Source of the DNA: RPQJ01 sp963754535
GTDB taxonomy: Bacteria > Pseudomonadota > Gammaproteobacteria > Steroidobacterales > Steroidobacteraceae
Assembly (NCBI GenBank): GCA_963754535.1
Contig: CAVWGG010000014.1
Span: forward strand, 1-64,000
Direction of reading: 5' to 3'
DNA: 64,000 nucleotides
Shown: piece after piece, positions 1 to 8,323 of the stretch
How the letters are laid out: each line of letters starts with the position of its first letter
Numbering within the stretch: the stretch's first letter is position 1
Notes under the pieces: generated by a model
What the model saw: only the letters and a program-made list of their open reading frames with translations
Told to the model about the DNA's origin: nothing
Databases searched by the model: none
Translations under genes and position numbers: made by a program

Positions 1-327
1 ACGACGATCCTGCTGCTCGCGGCCTCGAACGTGTTCATGACGTTCGCCTGGTACGCGCACCTGAAGAACCTGAGCGGCCGTGCGTGGTACGTGGCGGCGC
101 TCGTGAGCTGGGGCATCGCCCTGTTCGAATACCTGCTGCAGGTGCCGGCCAATCGCATCGGCCACACGGTGCTGACGCTGCCGCAGCTGAAGATCGTGCA
201 GGAAGTCATCTCGCTGGCCGTGTTCGTGCCGTTCGTGCTGCTGTACATGCGGCAACCGCTCAAGCTCGATTACCTGTGGGCGTCGCTCTGCATGCTGGGC
301 GCCGTCTATTTCATGTTCAGGAAGTGA
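1..327 (+). CDS. DUF486 (DMT-like) membrane protein, 5' partial
   Basis: The reading frame is open from the first base, so the N-terminus lies outside the window. The visible 108 residues form three hydrophobic segments and end in a short MFRK tail, as in DUF486 proteins. These are small four-helix inner-membrane proteins of the drug/metabolite transporter superfamily with no established substrate. The family usually has about 115 residues, so only a few residues are missing. The stop codon lies two bases before the ATG of the next gene, which suggests one transcript. Confidence 0.8.
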   Translation, partial: TTILLLAASNVFMTFAWYAHLKNLSGRAWYVAALVSWGIALFEYLLQVPANRIGHTVLTLPQLKIVQEVISLAVFVPFVLLYMRQPLKLDYLWASLCMLGAVYFMFRK

Positions 328-329
328 CC

Positions 330-800
330 ATGGCCGCATCGATCACCGATTCCGCAGTGACGAGACTGCCATCCATCGTCGCGTCGAGGCCTGTCGCGCG
401 GGCGCCGATCCCACGATGATCGCGCGGCTGCGTTCTGGCTGGGCGGTGCTCGGCGATCCGCAGGTGCTGCCGGGCTATTGCCTGCTGCTGCCCGACCCGG
501 TCGTGCCGCACCTGAACGCATTGGAGCCGGCGCTTGCAGCAGGCTTTCCTCGCCGACATGGCGCGGATCGGGCAGGCCGTGCAGGACATCACCGACGCCG
601 TGCGCATCAACTACGCGATCTTCGGCAACGTCGAGCCGGCGCTGCACGCGCACGTGATCCCGCGCTACGAAGACGAACCCGCGCACCTGATCAAGGCCAA
701 CCCGTGGGGCTACGACTGGAACGCCGCCCCGCGGTTCGAGCCCGAAGCCGATGGCGACCTGCTCCTCGCGATCCGCGCACGGCTCGAGCGCACGCCCTGA
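330..800 (+). pseudogene. HIT-family (diadenosine polyphosphate hydrolase-like) gene with two frameshifts
   Basis: An ATG at 330 follows a good AGGAAG ribosome site, but that frame stops at 419. The conserved family sequence continues in another frame from about 362 (ETAIHRRVEACRAG, then GWAVLGDPQVLPGYCLLLPDP). It moves to a third frame near 534, giving QQAFLADMARIG and NYAIFGNVEPALHAHVIPRY. The His triad-like LHAHVIPR segment and the overall length of about 156 residues fit HIT-domain nucleotide hydrolases. A missing base around 350-361 and an extra T near 534 would restore one frame. Whether these are real mutations or sequencing errors cannot be decided from the sequence. Confidence 0.7.
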
Positions 801-871
801 GAGCGTGATTTCTGCCACTTTTCCGCAGTAGCGCCGCTGGCGATCGACCCAGGTTGCGCTACCCTTTTGCG

Positions 872-1813
872 ATGAACTCGACCCGTCACCCCGCGAGCCT
901 GCCAAGGACCCTCCGCACGCTCGGGGCATTGGCCTGCAGCTTGCTGGCGTGCGGGGCCGCAGCCGGCGCGGCCTATCGCTACAAGGACTCGAGCGGGCAG
1001 TGGGTCTACACCGACCGACCGCCACCGCCGGGACAGGCGTCGCAAAGCGTGGCGCTCGGAGGTGGCGGTGGAACGCCGTTAAAGATGGTCGTGGTACCGC
1101 GCTCCACTGACGCGGGCGTCGCGCTCGTGGCGATCAACCAGTGCCAGTGCATCGTGGAATTCGCGGTCAAGGCCAGGACGCCTGCCGGCGAGAAGCTGGG
1201 GAGGGGGACGGTGCAGCCGCAGTCGGAAATGGTCCTGCTCGACGTGGCGGCTGCCGATGGTCCATCGAACATTCGCTACGAATACGATTACGTCGTCGGT
1301 GAGCCCGGTGCGCAGCACCGGCCGGCGCAACCCTATCGCGCGCCTTTCGCGCTCGCCCAACGGTTCCAGGTGACGCAGGCAGCACCGGATTCCATCACGC
1401 ACGTAGACCCGTCGAGCCGCAACGCCGTCGACATCGCGATGCCGGTCGGTACGGCCATTCACGCGGCGCGCGAGGGCGTGGTGATCAACGTGGCTGCACG
1501 GTATTTCCGCAGCGGCCTCAGTTCGCAGAACATGGACGAGGCCAACTTCGTGCAGATCATGCACGACGACGGCACGCACGCGATCTATGCGCACCTGCAG
1601 CTCGACACCGTGCGGGTGAAGATCGGCCAGCGTGTTGCGCGTGGGGAATACATCGCCAACTCGGGCAACACGGGGTTTTCGAGCGGACCGCACCTGCACT
1701 TCGTGGTGTTGCACAACGTCGGGCTGCGCAGCGAGTCGGTCCCGGTCACGTTCGCAGGGCCGGGCGGGGCGAGCGTGTCGCCGCGGAGCGGGCAGGCGCT
1801 GACGGCGTATTGA
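872..1813 (+). CDS. Secreted M23 (LytM-type) peptidase with N-terminal DUF4124
   Basis: The 313-residue product begins with a signal peptide. A DUF4124-like segment follows (YRYKDSSGQWVYTDRPPPPG, about residues 36-55), then a C-terminal M23 domain. The zinc site is visible as an upstream His in ITHVDPSS, Asp in AVDIAMPVGT and the HxH of SSGPHLHF. The family cleaves peptide cross-links in peptidoglycan or activates amidases in the periplasm. I chose the ATG at 872 because it precedes a normal signal sequence; a TTG at 854 is in frame. The gene stands alone and ends just before a structured repeat. Confidence 0.88.
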   Translation: MNSTRHPASLPRTLRTLGALACSLLACGAAAGAAYRYKDSSGQWVYTDRPPPPGQASQSVALGGGGGTPLKMVVVPRSTDAGVALVAINQCQCIVEFAVKARTPAGEKLGRGTVQPQSEMVLLDVAAADGPSNIRYEYDYVVGEPGAQHRPAQPYRAPFALAQRFQVTQAAPDSITHVDPSSRNAVDIAMPVGTAIHAAREGVVINVAARYFRSGLSSQNMDEANFVQIMHDDGTHAIYAHLQLDTVRVKIGQRVARGEYIANSGNTGFSSGPHLHFVVLHNVGLRSESVPVTFAGPGGASVSPRSGQALTAY

Positions 1814-1834
1814 GGGCCGAGGCCGCACAGGTAC

Positions 1835-2046
1835 GCTGTCGGGGTTGCCGTCTTCCTCTGCGCTCCGGGGTCTCACGCGCATCGTGAATCGCGCGGAGGA
1901 ACCGCACGATTCACGGCGAACCTTGCTCGAACGGGTGCGAGGCGATGGTGTCAGCGAGGCAACAGAACCGGCAGTGCCGCCTCGCACCTGCGTTCGAGCT
2001 GCGGCGTTCGACACGGAGCGCAGAGGAAGACGGCAACCCCGGCAGC
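1835..2046. repeat. Structured interspersed repeat, copy 1, with 27-bp perfect terminal inverted repeats
   Basis: Positions 1841-1867 are perfectly complementary to 2014-2040. The stem extends to 1835/2046 with one G-T pair. Inside lie a 14-bp hairpin with one mismatch (arms 1883-1896 and 1902-1915, loop AGGAA) and a longer imperfect hairpin (about 1918-2010). A second copy occurs at 36455-36677. Three positions differ between the copies in the left arm (1847, 1849, 1859), and each has a matching change in the right arm (2034, 2032, 2022). It contains no gene. It lies between the convergent stops of the M23 peptidase and aqpZ, so it may also end transcription in both directions. It could be a MITE-like or REPIN-like element or a folded RNA. 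Confidence 0.9.
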
Positions 2047-2068
2047 TGTCGTCGCCGCGCTCCTGAAC

Positions 2069-2758
2069 TCACGTCTCCTTGTCGAACAACGTGCGCGAAG
2101 TCCAGCCAGCAATGATGGCGCCTGCGATCGGTGCCAACCAGAACAGCCAAAGCTGCGACAAGGCCCAGCCACCCACGAACAACGCTGGCCCAGTGCTGCG
2201 CGCTGGATTCACCGACGTGTTGGTGACAGGGATGCTGATGAGGTGGATCAGGGTGAGGCAGAGCCCGATGGCAAGCCCGCCAAATCCAGCCGGTGCGCGC
2301 TTGTGAGTTGCGCCCAGGATCACGATGAGAAACATGAACGTCAGTGCCACTTCGCAGACCAGGGCCGCACCGAGACTGTACTTGCCTGGTGAGTGCTCGC
2401 CATAGCCGTTCGAGGCGAAACCGGATTGCAGGTCGAAGCCGGCCTGGCCGCTGGCGATGACAAACAGCAACGCTGCGGCGGCCACGGCCCCAACCACTTG
2501 CGCGGTCACGTAGGGCAGTAGCTGCGACGCCGGGAAGCGACCGCCAGCCCACAGACCGAAAGAAACCGCCGGATTGAAATGTCCACCGGAAATTGGCCCC
2601 AGGGCATACGCGCCCGTCAACACCGTCAGGCCAAACGCGAGGGACACTCCGGTGAAGCCGATGCCCAGCTCCGGAAAGGCGGCTGCGAGCACGGCGCTGC
2701 CGCAACCGCCAAGTACCAGCCAGAACGTGCCAATGAATTCGGCGAGGTAACTGCGCAT
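2069..2758 (-). CDS. aqpZ: Aquaporin Z, water channel
   Basis: The 229-residue integral membrane protein has the two half-helix signature motifs, SGGHFNPAVS and NTSVNPARSTGPALF, and six hydrophobic segments. The length matches AqpZ (about 231 residues). It forms a water-selective channel in the inner membrane. The ATG at 2758 is preceded by AGGAG at proper spacing and starts the typical MRSYLAEFIGT sequence. A longer in-frame start upstream would add an unrelated 40-residue leader. The gene is monocistronic and convergent with the M23 peptidase. Confidence 0.93.
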   Translation of the reverse strand: MRSYLAEFIGTFWLVLGGCGSAVLAAAFPELGIGFTGVSLAFGLTVLTGAYALGPISGGHFNPAVSFGLWAGGRFPASQLLPYVTAQVVGAVAAAALLFVIASGQAGFDLQSGFASNGYGEHSPGKYSLGAALVCEVALTFMFLIVILGATHKRAPAGFGGLAIGLCLTLIHLISIPVTNTSVNPARSTGPALFVGGWALSQLWLFWLAPIAGAIIAGWTSRTLFDKET

Positions 2759-3298
2759 GATCGGCTCCTGAGAAAAAGCTTTCGTGGTGGGGAGTACGGA
2801 AAAGGCCAGCGGGTGCGAATCCACCGGCCTCGTTCCCATGACAGGATGCAGCGCTGCGATCAGTTCGCGTGGCCGCAATCCGTCCGGCGGATTGTAGCGC
2901 GACGAAACTGCAGTCTAAGCAGGAGCATCGAATTCGACTTGATTGCGAACGCCAAGAACTTGGCGCCTGCGACCAGTTGAAACGCAGCTGATAAGAGAAC
3001 TTATCGCTCCGTCGAGAAACTTTTGGTTCCACGAGGCGTGATGGATGCTTAGCCTCCCATGCGGGCGTCACGGCGCGCCGCGTCGCGCGTTGCCAAGTAG
3101 TTGTCGTTCATTATCAAGCGTGTGCCCATGGCCGAATCCTAAGATCAGCGCGGCGCCCTGGAGCGGGACCTCGCCCGGTTGTCCGGCCTGGTGCATCACC
3201 AACCGCTTGAGGTGATGCGGCGTCAGATAATTTTCAGCGAACACATGTACCGGTCAGGCAGCTGACACGGCGCAAATGCACGACGAGGGGGGGAAGCT
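2759..3298. promoter_or_regulatory. 540-bp divergent intergenic region with three perfect inverted repeats
   Basis: I find no convincing gene between aqpZ and the sulfatase. The region holds CGCCAAG-N2-CTTGGCG at 2950-2965, GATAAG-N4-CTTATC at 2990-3005, and GCATCACC-N10-GGTGATGC at 3193-3218. The last is the best operator candidate. It lies about 80 bases before the sulfatase start and just upstream of a possible -10 element (GATAAT, 3226-3231). No regulator gene sits beside it. Confidence 0.55.
3193..3218. promoter_or_regulatory. Candidate operator: perfect 8-bp inverted repeat with 10-bp spacer
   Basis: The sequence is GCATCACC, ten bases, then GGTGATGC. The centre-to-centre spacing is close to two DNA turns, as for a dimeric regulator. 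It would control the sulfatase-DUF3604 operon that starts at 3299. The spacer contains CCGCTTGA, and the decamer CCGCTTGAGG (3203-3212) recurs at 27981-27990 in the AraC/epimerase promoter region. The function is inferred from position only. Confidence 0.45.
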
Positions 3299-4879
3299 GT
3301 GATCGGCATACGTGTCGGAGTTGCGCTGAAAGCGCTGAGCACGATCACATTCGCGTTGCTGGATACCACGGGTGCCGCATGGGCGGCCGCCCCTGGCGGC
3401 AGTCAACCCAATATTCTCGTGATCTTCGGCGACGATGTCGGCTACGCCAACATCAGTCTCTACAACCCAGGCGTGATGGGCTACACGACACCCAACATCG
3501 ACCGCATCGGTCGTGAAGGCGTGATGTTCAGCGATCATTACGCCCAGCCGTCGTGCACCGCCGGGCGAGCAGCGTTCATCACGGGCCAGTACCCGATTCG
3601 CAGTGGCTTGACGACGGTAGGTACGCCGGGTGCCAAGCTGGGCCTGCAGCCTGCAACGCCGACGTTGGCCGAAATACTCAAGGCCCAGGGCTATGCGACC
3701 GGCCAGTTCGGCAAGAATCACCTGGGCGACCGTAACGAGCACTTGCCGACGGTGCATGGCTTCGACGAGTTCTTCGGCAACCTCTACCACCTGAACACCG
3801 AGGAGCTTCCCGAGCAGGAGGACTACCCCAAGGATCCCGCATTCCGGGCGAAGTTCGGGCCACGCGGAGTTCTCAAGTGCGTTGCCGCCGACACGGACGA
3901 TGCGACCGAGGATCCGCGGTTCGGCCGCATGGGCCGGCAGCGCTGCACGGACACCGGCCCCCTGACGCGCAAGCGCATGGAAACGGTGGACGACGAGTTC
4001 ATCGGTGCCTCGCTCGATTTCGCCGGGCGGGCGAAAAAGCAGGGCAAGCCATTCTTCGTCTGGCTCAACACGACCCGGATGCACATGTTCACGCACCTGC
4101 GACCGGAGCATCGGCAGCTCGCGACGCCATACACCAGTGAAGAAGACATCTACGGCAGCGGCCTCATCGAGCACGACATGCAGGTCGGCCAGGTCCTCGA
4201 TGCGCTGAAGAAGCTAGGCGTGCTCGACGACACGATCGTCATCTACACGACCGACAACGGTGCCGAGCACAGTGGCCGCTCGCATGGGGGCACGACCCCG
4301 TTCCGCGGTGAAAAGATGACGACCTACGAAGGCGGCGTTCGCGTGCCGACACTGGTGCGCTGGCCGGGCCACATTCCCGCCGGTCGCGTGCTGAGCGGAA
4401 TCCAGGCGCACATGGATCTGTTCACGACATTGGCCGCGGCTGCAGGCGTCCCCGATGTTGCTGCCAAGCTCAGGCAGGAGCGCAAGCAGTACATCGACGG
4501 CGTCAACAACCTCGATTACTGGACGGGCAAGGCGACCGAGAGCGCACGGCAGGACTTCATCTACTACTACGAGTCCGAGTTGACAGCCGTGCGCTGGCGG
4601 CAGTGGAAAGCGCATTTCGCGACCAAGGAAGACTACTACGCGCCGATCGTGAAGCACTCGTTCCCGGTGATGTTCAACCTCCGCGCCGACCCCTACGAGA
4701 GCTTCGACACGACGGCGGACCGCTCGGCCATGGTGCAGTCGAAGCAGTGGCTCGAAGGGCCCATCACGCAGGTTCTTGGCCAGCACGTGCAGTCGTTGAT
4801 GCAGTACCCGCCGGTGCAGAAAGCCGCGACCCTCGATTTCTCGAAGATGATCGAACAGATGCAAAAGGGAGCTCAGTGA
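3299..4879 (+). CDS. Secreted arylsulfatase-type sulfatase
   Basis: The 526-residue protein has an N-terminal hydrophobic leader and the full sulfatase fold. NILVIFGDDVGY supplies metal ligands, PSCTAGRAAF is the CxAxR formylglycine site, GQFGKNHLGD holds the active-site Lys and His, and IYTTDNGAEHS holds the second Asp-Asn pair. It should hydrolyse sulfate esters in the periplasm after conversion of the Cys to formylglycine; no formylglycine-generating enzyme is in this window. The start is a GTG after a purine-rich tract. It is first in a tightly packed operon and overlaps the next gene by TGATG. The substrate cannot be read from the sequence. Confidence 0.9.
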   Translation: MIGIRVGVALKALSTITFALLDTTGAAWAAAPGGSQPNILVIFGDDVGYANISLYNPGVMGYTTPNIDRIGREGVMFSDHYAQPSCTAGRAAFITGQYPIRSGLTTVGTPGAKLGLQPATPTLAEILKAQGYATGQFGKNHLGDRNEHLPTVHGFDEFFGNLYHLNTEELPEQEDYPKDPAFRAKFGPRGVLKCVAADTDDATEDPRFGRMGRQRCTDTGPLTRKRMETVDDEFIGASLDFAGRAKKQGKPFFVWLNTTRMHMFTHLRPEHRQLATPYTSEEDIYGSGLIEHDMQVGQVLDALKKLGVLDDTIVIYTTDNGAEHSGRSHGGTTPFRGEKMTTYEGGVRVPTLVRWPGHIPAGRVLSGIQAHMDLFTTLAAAAGVPDVAAKLRQERKQYIDGVNNLDYWTGKATESARQDFIYYYESELTAVRWRQWKAHFATKEDYYAPIVKHSFPVMFNLRADPYESFDTTADRSAMVQSKQWLEGPITQVLGQHVQSLMQYPPVQKAATLDFSKMIEQMQKGAQ

Positions 4880-5895
4880 TGCCAGGCTTGACCATTCGAT
4901 CCGCGACGTGCGCGGCAGCTGCACTGCTGGGCGCCACTTTTGCCTTCAGCGATGCCCATGCCGTCGAAGGCGGCGGCAGCAACTACCTGCTCGGCATGCG
5001 CGGTCCGCTCGCGGCCTTCGTGCCGAAGCCCGGCGTCTACCTCACGAACAACGTCTACTACTACGACGCCGGCCGCAGCGAACTGACGCCGATCAGCGAC
5101 TTTCTGGTCGGCGAAATCTCGGCCGAGGCGCTGACGAACATCGCTCAGGTCACCTGGGTCACGGACGTGAACCTGGGCGGCGGTCGGCTGGCCTTCAGCG
5201 GCGTGCTTCCGTACGGCAATCTTGAGGTTGGCGGCAACGTGGTCGTTCCGGTTGCGCCGTTCAAGGTCGCGCAATCGGACGAGTTGACGGCGCTTGGCGA
5301 CGCTGCGTTGAGCGCCGTGCTCGGCTGGAAGCATCGTGACGGCGACAAGTTCCGGGCCTGGAGCGGATACTCGACGATGTTCATCCCCGTCGGCGACTAC
5401 GAGGTCGGGCGCCTCGCCAACATGGGTAAGAACCGCTGGGCCCTCGACGTCGGCGGTGCCTACACCATGGCCAACTTCAAAGGGGGGCGCGAGTTCTCGG
5501 CCGTGCTCGGCTTCACCTTCAACGGTGAAAACGACGATACGAACTACGACTCCGGCAACGAGATGCACCTCGAGATCGCAGGCAAGCAATACCTGCCGAA
5601 TCACTTCTCGCTGGGTCTCGTCGGCTACTGGAACGAGCAATTGACCGCGGATAGTGGTGGACCGGCGCTGCTCGGCGACTTCAAGGGTCGCGTGTTCGGC
5701 GTTGGGCCGGAGTTGTCGTATCAGTTCACGCAGAGCAAGACGCACCCGGTGACGCTCGATTTGCGCTGGTACCACGAGTTCGACGCGAAGAACCGCGTCG
5801 AGGGCGACGCGGTGTTCTTCACGTTCTCGGTGCCGCTCAGCGTCCAGCAGAAGCCCGCACCGGCGCAGGACTGGTCGGCGGACGAGCAACAGTAG
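4879..5895 (+). CDS. Outer-membrane channel of the phenol-degradation MetA/SphA type
   Basis: The 338-residue product has a signal peptide ending near DAHAVEGG. Alternating aromatic and polar beta-strand sequence follows, ending in a strand with FFTFSVPLSV. This resembles the Phenol_MetA_deg/SphA family of outer-membrane proteins thought to pass hydrophobic substrates. The ATG overlaps the sulfatase stop (TGATG), so translation is probably coupled. A role in uptake of the sulfatase substrate or product follows from context and is inference. Confidence 0.72.
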   Translation: MPGLTIRSATCAAAALLGATFAFSDAHAVEGGGSNYLLGMRGPLAAFVPKPGVYLTNNVYYYDAGRSELTPISDFLVGEISAEALTNIAQVTWVTDVNLGGGRLAFSGVLPYGNLEVGGNVVVPVAPFKVAQSDELTALGDAALSAVLGWKHRDGDKFRAWSGYSTMFIPVGDYEVGRLANMGKNRWALDVGGAYTMANFKGGREFSAVLGFTFNGENDDTNYDSGNEMHLEIAGKQYLPNHFSLGLVGYWNEQLTADSGGPALLGDFKGRVFGVGPELSYQFTQSKTHPVTLDLRWYHEFDAKNRVEGDAVFFTFSVPLSVQQKPAPAQDWSADEQQ

Positions 5896-5914
5896 CGACA
5901 ATCAATTCGGGGGG

Positions 5915-7873
5915 ATGCCAGAAATGAAAGCCAGGTCACTGACGCTCATGGTCGCGCTGGCCCTGTTCGGTGCCGTCGGACCGGCGCAGGCGCAGGTCAT
6001 CTCGGCAGACGATGACCACGAAGGTACTCCGGTGGCGGCATCGGCTGTCAGCAAGGGCTACTCGCCCTACGCAGGACGCAAGCATCCGGCCCGCGTGTAT
6101 TTTGGCGACACGCACAACCACACGACCAACTCGGGCGACGGCTTCGCCGCCGGCGACCGCCTGACGCCGGCGGAGGCGTATCGCTTTGCCCGCGGCGAGG
6201 AGGTTGTCTCTTCGACGGGTGTGCCCGTGAAACTGTCACGTCCGCTCGACTTCCTCGTCGTCGCGGATCACGCCGAAGGCCTTGGTCTCATGCAGGAGGT
6301 CTACAGGGGGAACCCGAAATTTGTCTCCGACCCGACCCTGGCCCAATGGAGAAAAGGAATGCAGGCCGGTGGTAAGGAGGCGGCAGCCACCCAGAACGCG
6401 ATCACCGAGGCACAGGCGATGGGCACGCTGCCCGGCCCAATCAAGGATCCGGGCACCGTCGGGCCGATCATGAGATCCGTGTGGCAGGAATACACGGCGA
6501 CTGCGGAGAAGTACAACGAACCCGGACGCTTCACGGCGATGATTGGTTACGAGTGGACCTCCGTGCCCGGTGGCAACAACCTGCACCGCAACGTGCTGTT
6601 CCGCGACGGCAAGGACAAGGCCGACCAGGTCTTCCCATTCTCGTCCTGGCAGAGCGAGGATCCCGAGAAGCTCTGGGCATGGATGGCCGACTACGAGAAG
6701 AAGACGGGCGGCCGACTGCTCGCGATTGCGCACAACGCCAATCTCTCGAACGGGCGCATGTTTGAACAGATCGATTTCTCCGGCCAGCCACTCACGCGTG
6801 ATTACGCGGAGCGTCGCGCCCGCTGGGACGTACTGCAGGAGATTGTCCAGACCAAGGGCAACAGCGAAACGCACCCGGCGTTCTCGCCCAACGACGAGTT
6901 CGCAGGCGATCTCGGCGTGGCCGGCTGGGAGTACGGTAACCTGACGCTTACCGACAAGCCGCTGTCGCGCGAGATGATGCCGACCAATTACCTGCGCGCC
7001 GGCTTGATGCGCGGCCTCGAGCATGAGGCGAAGCTCGGCGTGAATCCTTTTAAGTTCGGCATCGTGGGCAGCACCGACGTACACAACTCACTGACTGCGA
7101 TCGAGGAAGACAATTTCTTCGGCAAGATGCCCATCCACGAGCCCAGCCCGACGCGCTGGGAGCACGCCTCGAAGGAAGGCTTCGGCAAGACCCGCTACAC
7201 GTGGCACTACCTCGGTGCCGGCTATGCCGCGGTCTGGGCAACGGACAACACGCGCGAGGCGCTGTGGGACGCGATGCAACGCAAGGAGGTGTACGGCACT
7301 TCCGGCACACGCATGACGGTGCGGTTCTTTGGCGGCTGGAACTATCAAGCGGCCGACGCAAGCCGCCGGAACGTGGCCGACGTAGGGTATGCCAAAGGCG
7401 TGCCCATGGGCGGCGATCTCTCGCAGGCTCCCGCCGGCAAGGCGCCGACATTCCTGGTCGCTGCTGCGAAGGATCCGATGTTCGGCAATCTCGACCGCAT
7501 CCAGATCGTCAAGGGCTGGCTCGGCAAGGACGGCAAGGCGCACGAACGCGTCTACGACGTCGTGTGGGGCGACGTGGAGCGACGCAAGCCCGGTAAGGAC
7601 GGCAAACTGCCCGGGGTCGGCAATACGGTGGACGTCTCAACGGCCACGTGGACGAACACGATCGGCGACCCGGAACTTTCGACAGTGTGGAAGGACCCGG
7701 ATTTCGATCGCACGGTTCACGCGTTCTATTACGCACGCGTGCTCGAGATCCCGACGCCACGCTGGACCGCCTACGACCAGGTGCGCTTCAACATCAAGAT
7801 GTCGCCCGACGTGCCAATGACGCAGCAGGAGCGGGCCTGGACGTCACCGATCTGGTACACGCCGGGCTCGTGA
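5915..7873 (+). CDS. DUF3604 secreted PHP-like metalloprotein, paralogue A
   Basis: The 652-residue product has a signal peptide (cleavage near AQAQ) and the DUF3604 fold. Likely metal ligands are FGDTHNHT, VVADHAE, IAHNANLSNG and STDVHNS, in the order expected for a PHP-like phosphoesterase or hydrolase site. The C-terminus carries the family motif ERAWTSPIWYTPG. No reaction is established for the family to my knowledge. It starts 19 bases after the channel gene, behind a G-rich ribosome site. The ATG at 5924 is an alternative start. Paralogues follow at 8324, 10210 and 34537. Confidence 0.88.
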   Translation: MPEMKARSLTLMVALALFGAVGPAQAQVISADDDHEGTPVAASAVSKGYSPYAGRKHPARVYFGDTHNHTTNSGDGFAAGDRLTPAEAYRFARGEEVVSSTGVPVKLSRPLDFLVVADHAEGLGLMQEVYRGNPKFVSDPTLAQWRKGMQAGGKEAAATQNAITEAQAMGTLPGPIKDPGTVGPIMRSVWQEYTATAEKYNEPGRFTAMIGYEWTSVPGGNNLHRNVLFRDGKDKADQVFPFSSWQSEDPEKLWAWMADYEKKTGGRLLAIAHNANLSNGRMFEQIDFSGQPLTRDYAERRARWDVLQEIVQTKGNSETHPAFSPNDEFAGDLGVAGWEYGNLTLTDKPLSREMMPTNYLRAGLMRGLEHEAKLGVNPFKFGIVGSTDVHNSLTAIEEDNFFGKMPIHEPSPTRWEHASKEGFGKTRYTWHYLGAGYAAVWATDNTREALWDAMQRKEVYGTSGTRMTVRFFGGWNYQAADASRRNVADVGYAKGVPMGGDLSQAPAGKAPTFLVAAAKDPMFGNLDRIQIVKGWLGKDGKAHERVYDVVWGDVERRKPGKDGKLPGVGNTVDVSTATWTNTIGDPELSTVWKDPDFDRTVHAFYYARVLEIPTPRWTAYDQVRFNIKMSPDVPMTQQERAWTSPIWYTPGS

Positions 7874-7980
7874 GCCAGGTACCTGAAAAGTCAGTTCCAA
7901 ACACCGTCACCAGGCCGCTCTGCTCGGTGGAACGCGATACGAAGTCTGCATGAGCATCTCTTGAACAGGAGTAATTGAAG

Positions 7981-8268
7981 ATGAAGCGAATGAAACTGAA
8001 CTGCGCCGCTGGCTTGCTGCTGGCGTTGGCGATGGTCTCGGCAAGCGCTGGGCCGCTCGATCCTGACTGCACAGCAGAAAAAGCCGCCAAGAGTGCCGCG
8101 ATGAAAGCCACGGTTGGCGTAGGCGGACGCTGCGACCCGAAGGAAGCCGCGCACGACACAGCCAAGGACGCCACCGGCATTGGCGACAAGGACAAAGACA
8201 AGAATAAGGACAAGGATAAGGACAAGGACAAGGACAAGGACGACAACAAGGCGTGGTCGAGCGGCTGA
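7981..8268 (+). CDS. Small secreted protein with Asp-Lys repeat tail
   Basis: The 95-residue protein has a signal peptide (MKRMKLNCAAGLLLALAMVS) and two Cys residues in the mature part, DCTAEK and RCDPKE. The C-terminal tail from about residue 69 alternates Asp and Lys. AGGAG lies about nine bases before the ATG; a TTG at 7975 is less likely. It sits between two DUF3604 genes and probably shares their transcript. I recognise no family. The two Cys could form a disulfide. The tail is highly charged but nearly neutral overall and probably disordered, perhaps for surface or metal contacts. That role is a guess. Confidence 0.72.
   Translation: MKRMKLNCAAGLLLALAMVSASAGPLDPDCTAEKAAKSAAMKATVGVGGRCDPKEAAHDTAKDATGIGDKDKDKNKDKDKDKDKDKDDNKAWSSG
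8185..8244 (+). repeat. Hexanucleotide repeat (about ten GACAAG-like units) encoding Asp-Lys pairs
   Basis: Ten consecutive six-base units, mostly GACAAG with GACAAA, AATAAG, GATAAG and a final GACGAC, encode the Asp-Lys tail of the small secreted protein. Third-position changes that keep the amino acids suggest protein-level selection. Such a tract can gain or lose units by slippage in steps of two residues without breaking the frame. Confidence 0.85.
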
Positions 8269-8323
8269 GCGCTGCAGGCTGCGCATATGCGCGCGCCTTG
8301 CTGGTGGTCTGGAAAACTCAAGG

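Noticed and set aside
306..2014. Minus-strand frames of 239 and 311 codons opposite the HIT and M23 genes
   Set aside because: They are shadows of coding or repeat sequence with no domain and strong Arg/Ala bias.
1911..3071. 386-codon minus-strand frame opposite or overlapping aqpZ
   Set aside because: It reads aqpZ in the wrong frame. The AqpZ motifs NPA/NPA are all in the chosen frame.
8185..8244. Hexanucleotide repeat as a possible CRISPR or iteron array
   Set aside because: Units are six bases with no spacers and lie inside a coding frame. It is a protein low-complexity tail.
8180..8323. Longer N-terminus for the second DUF3604 protein reading the hexamer tract as Arg-Thr repeats
   Set aside because: The tract is used in the Asp-Lys frame with synonymous third-base changes, and the real signal peptide begins near 8324-8333.
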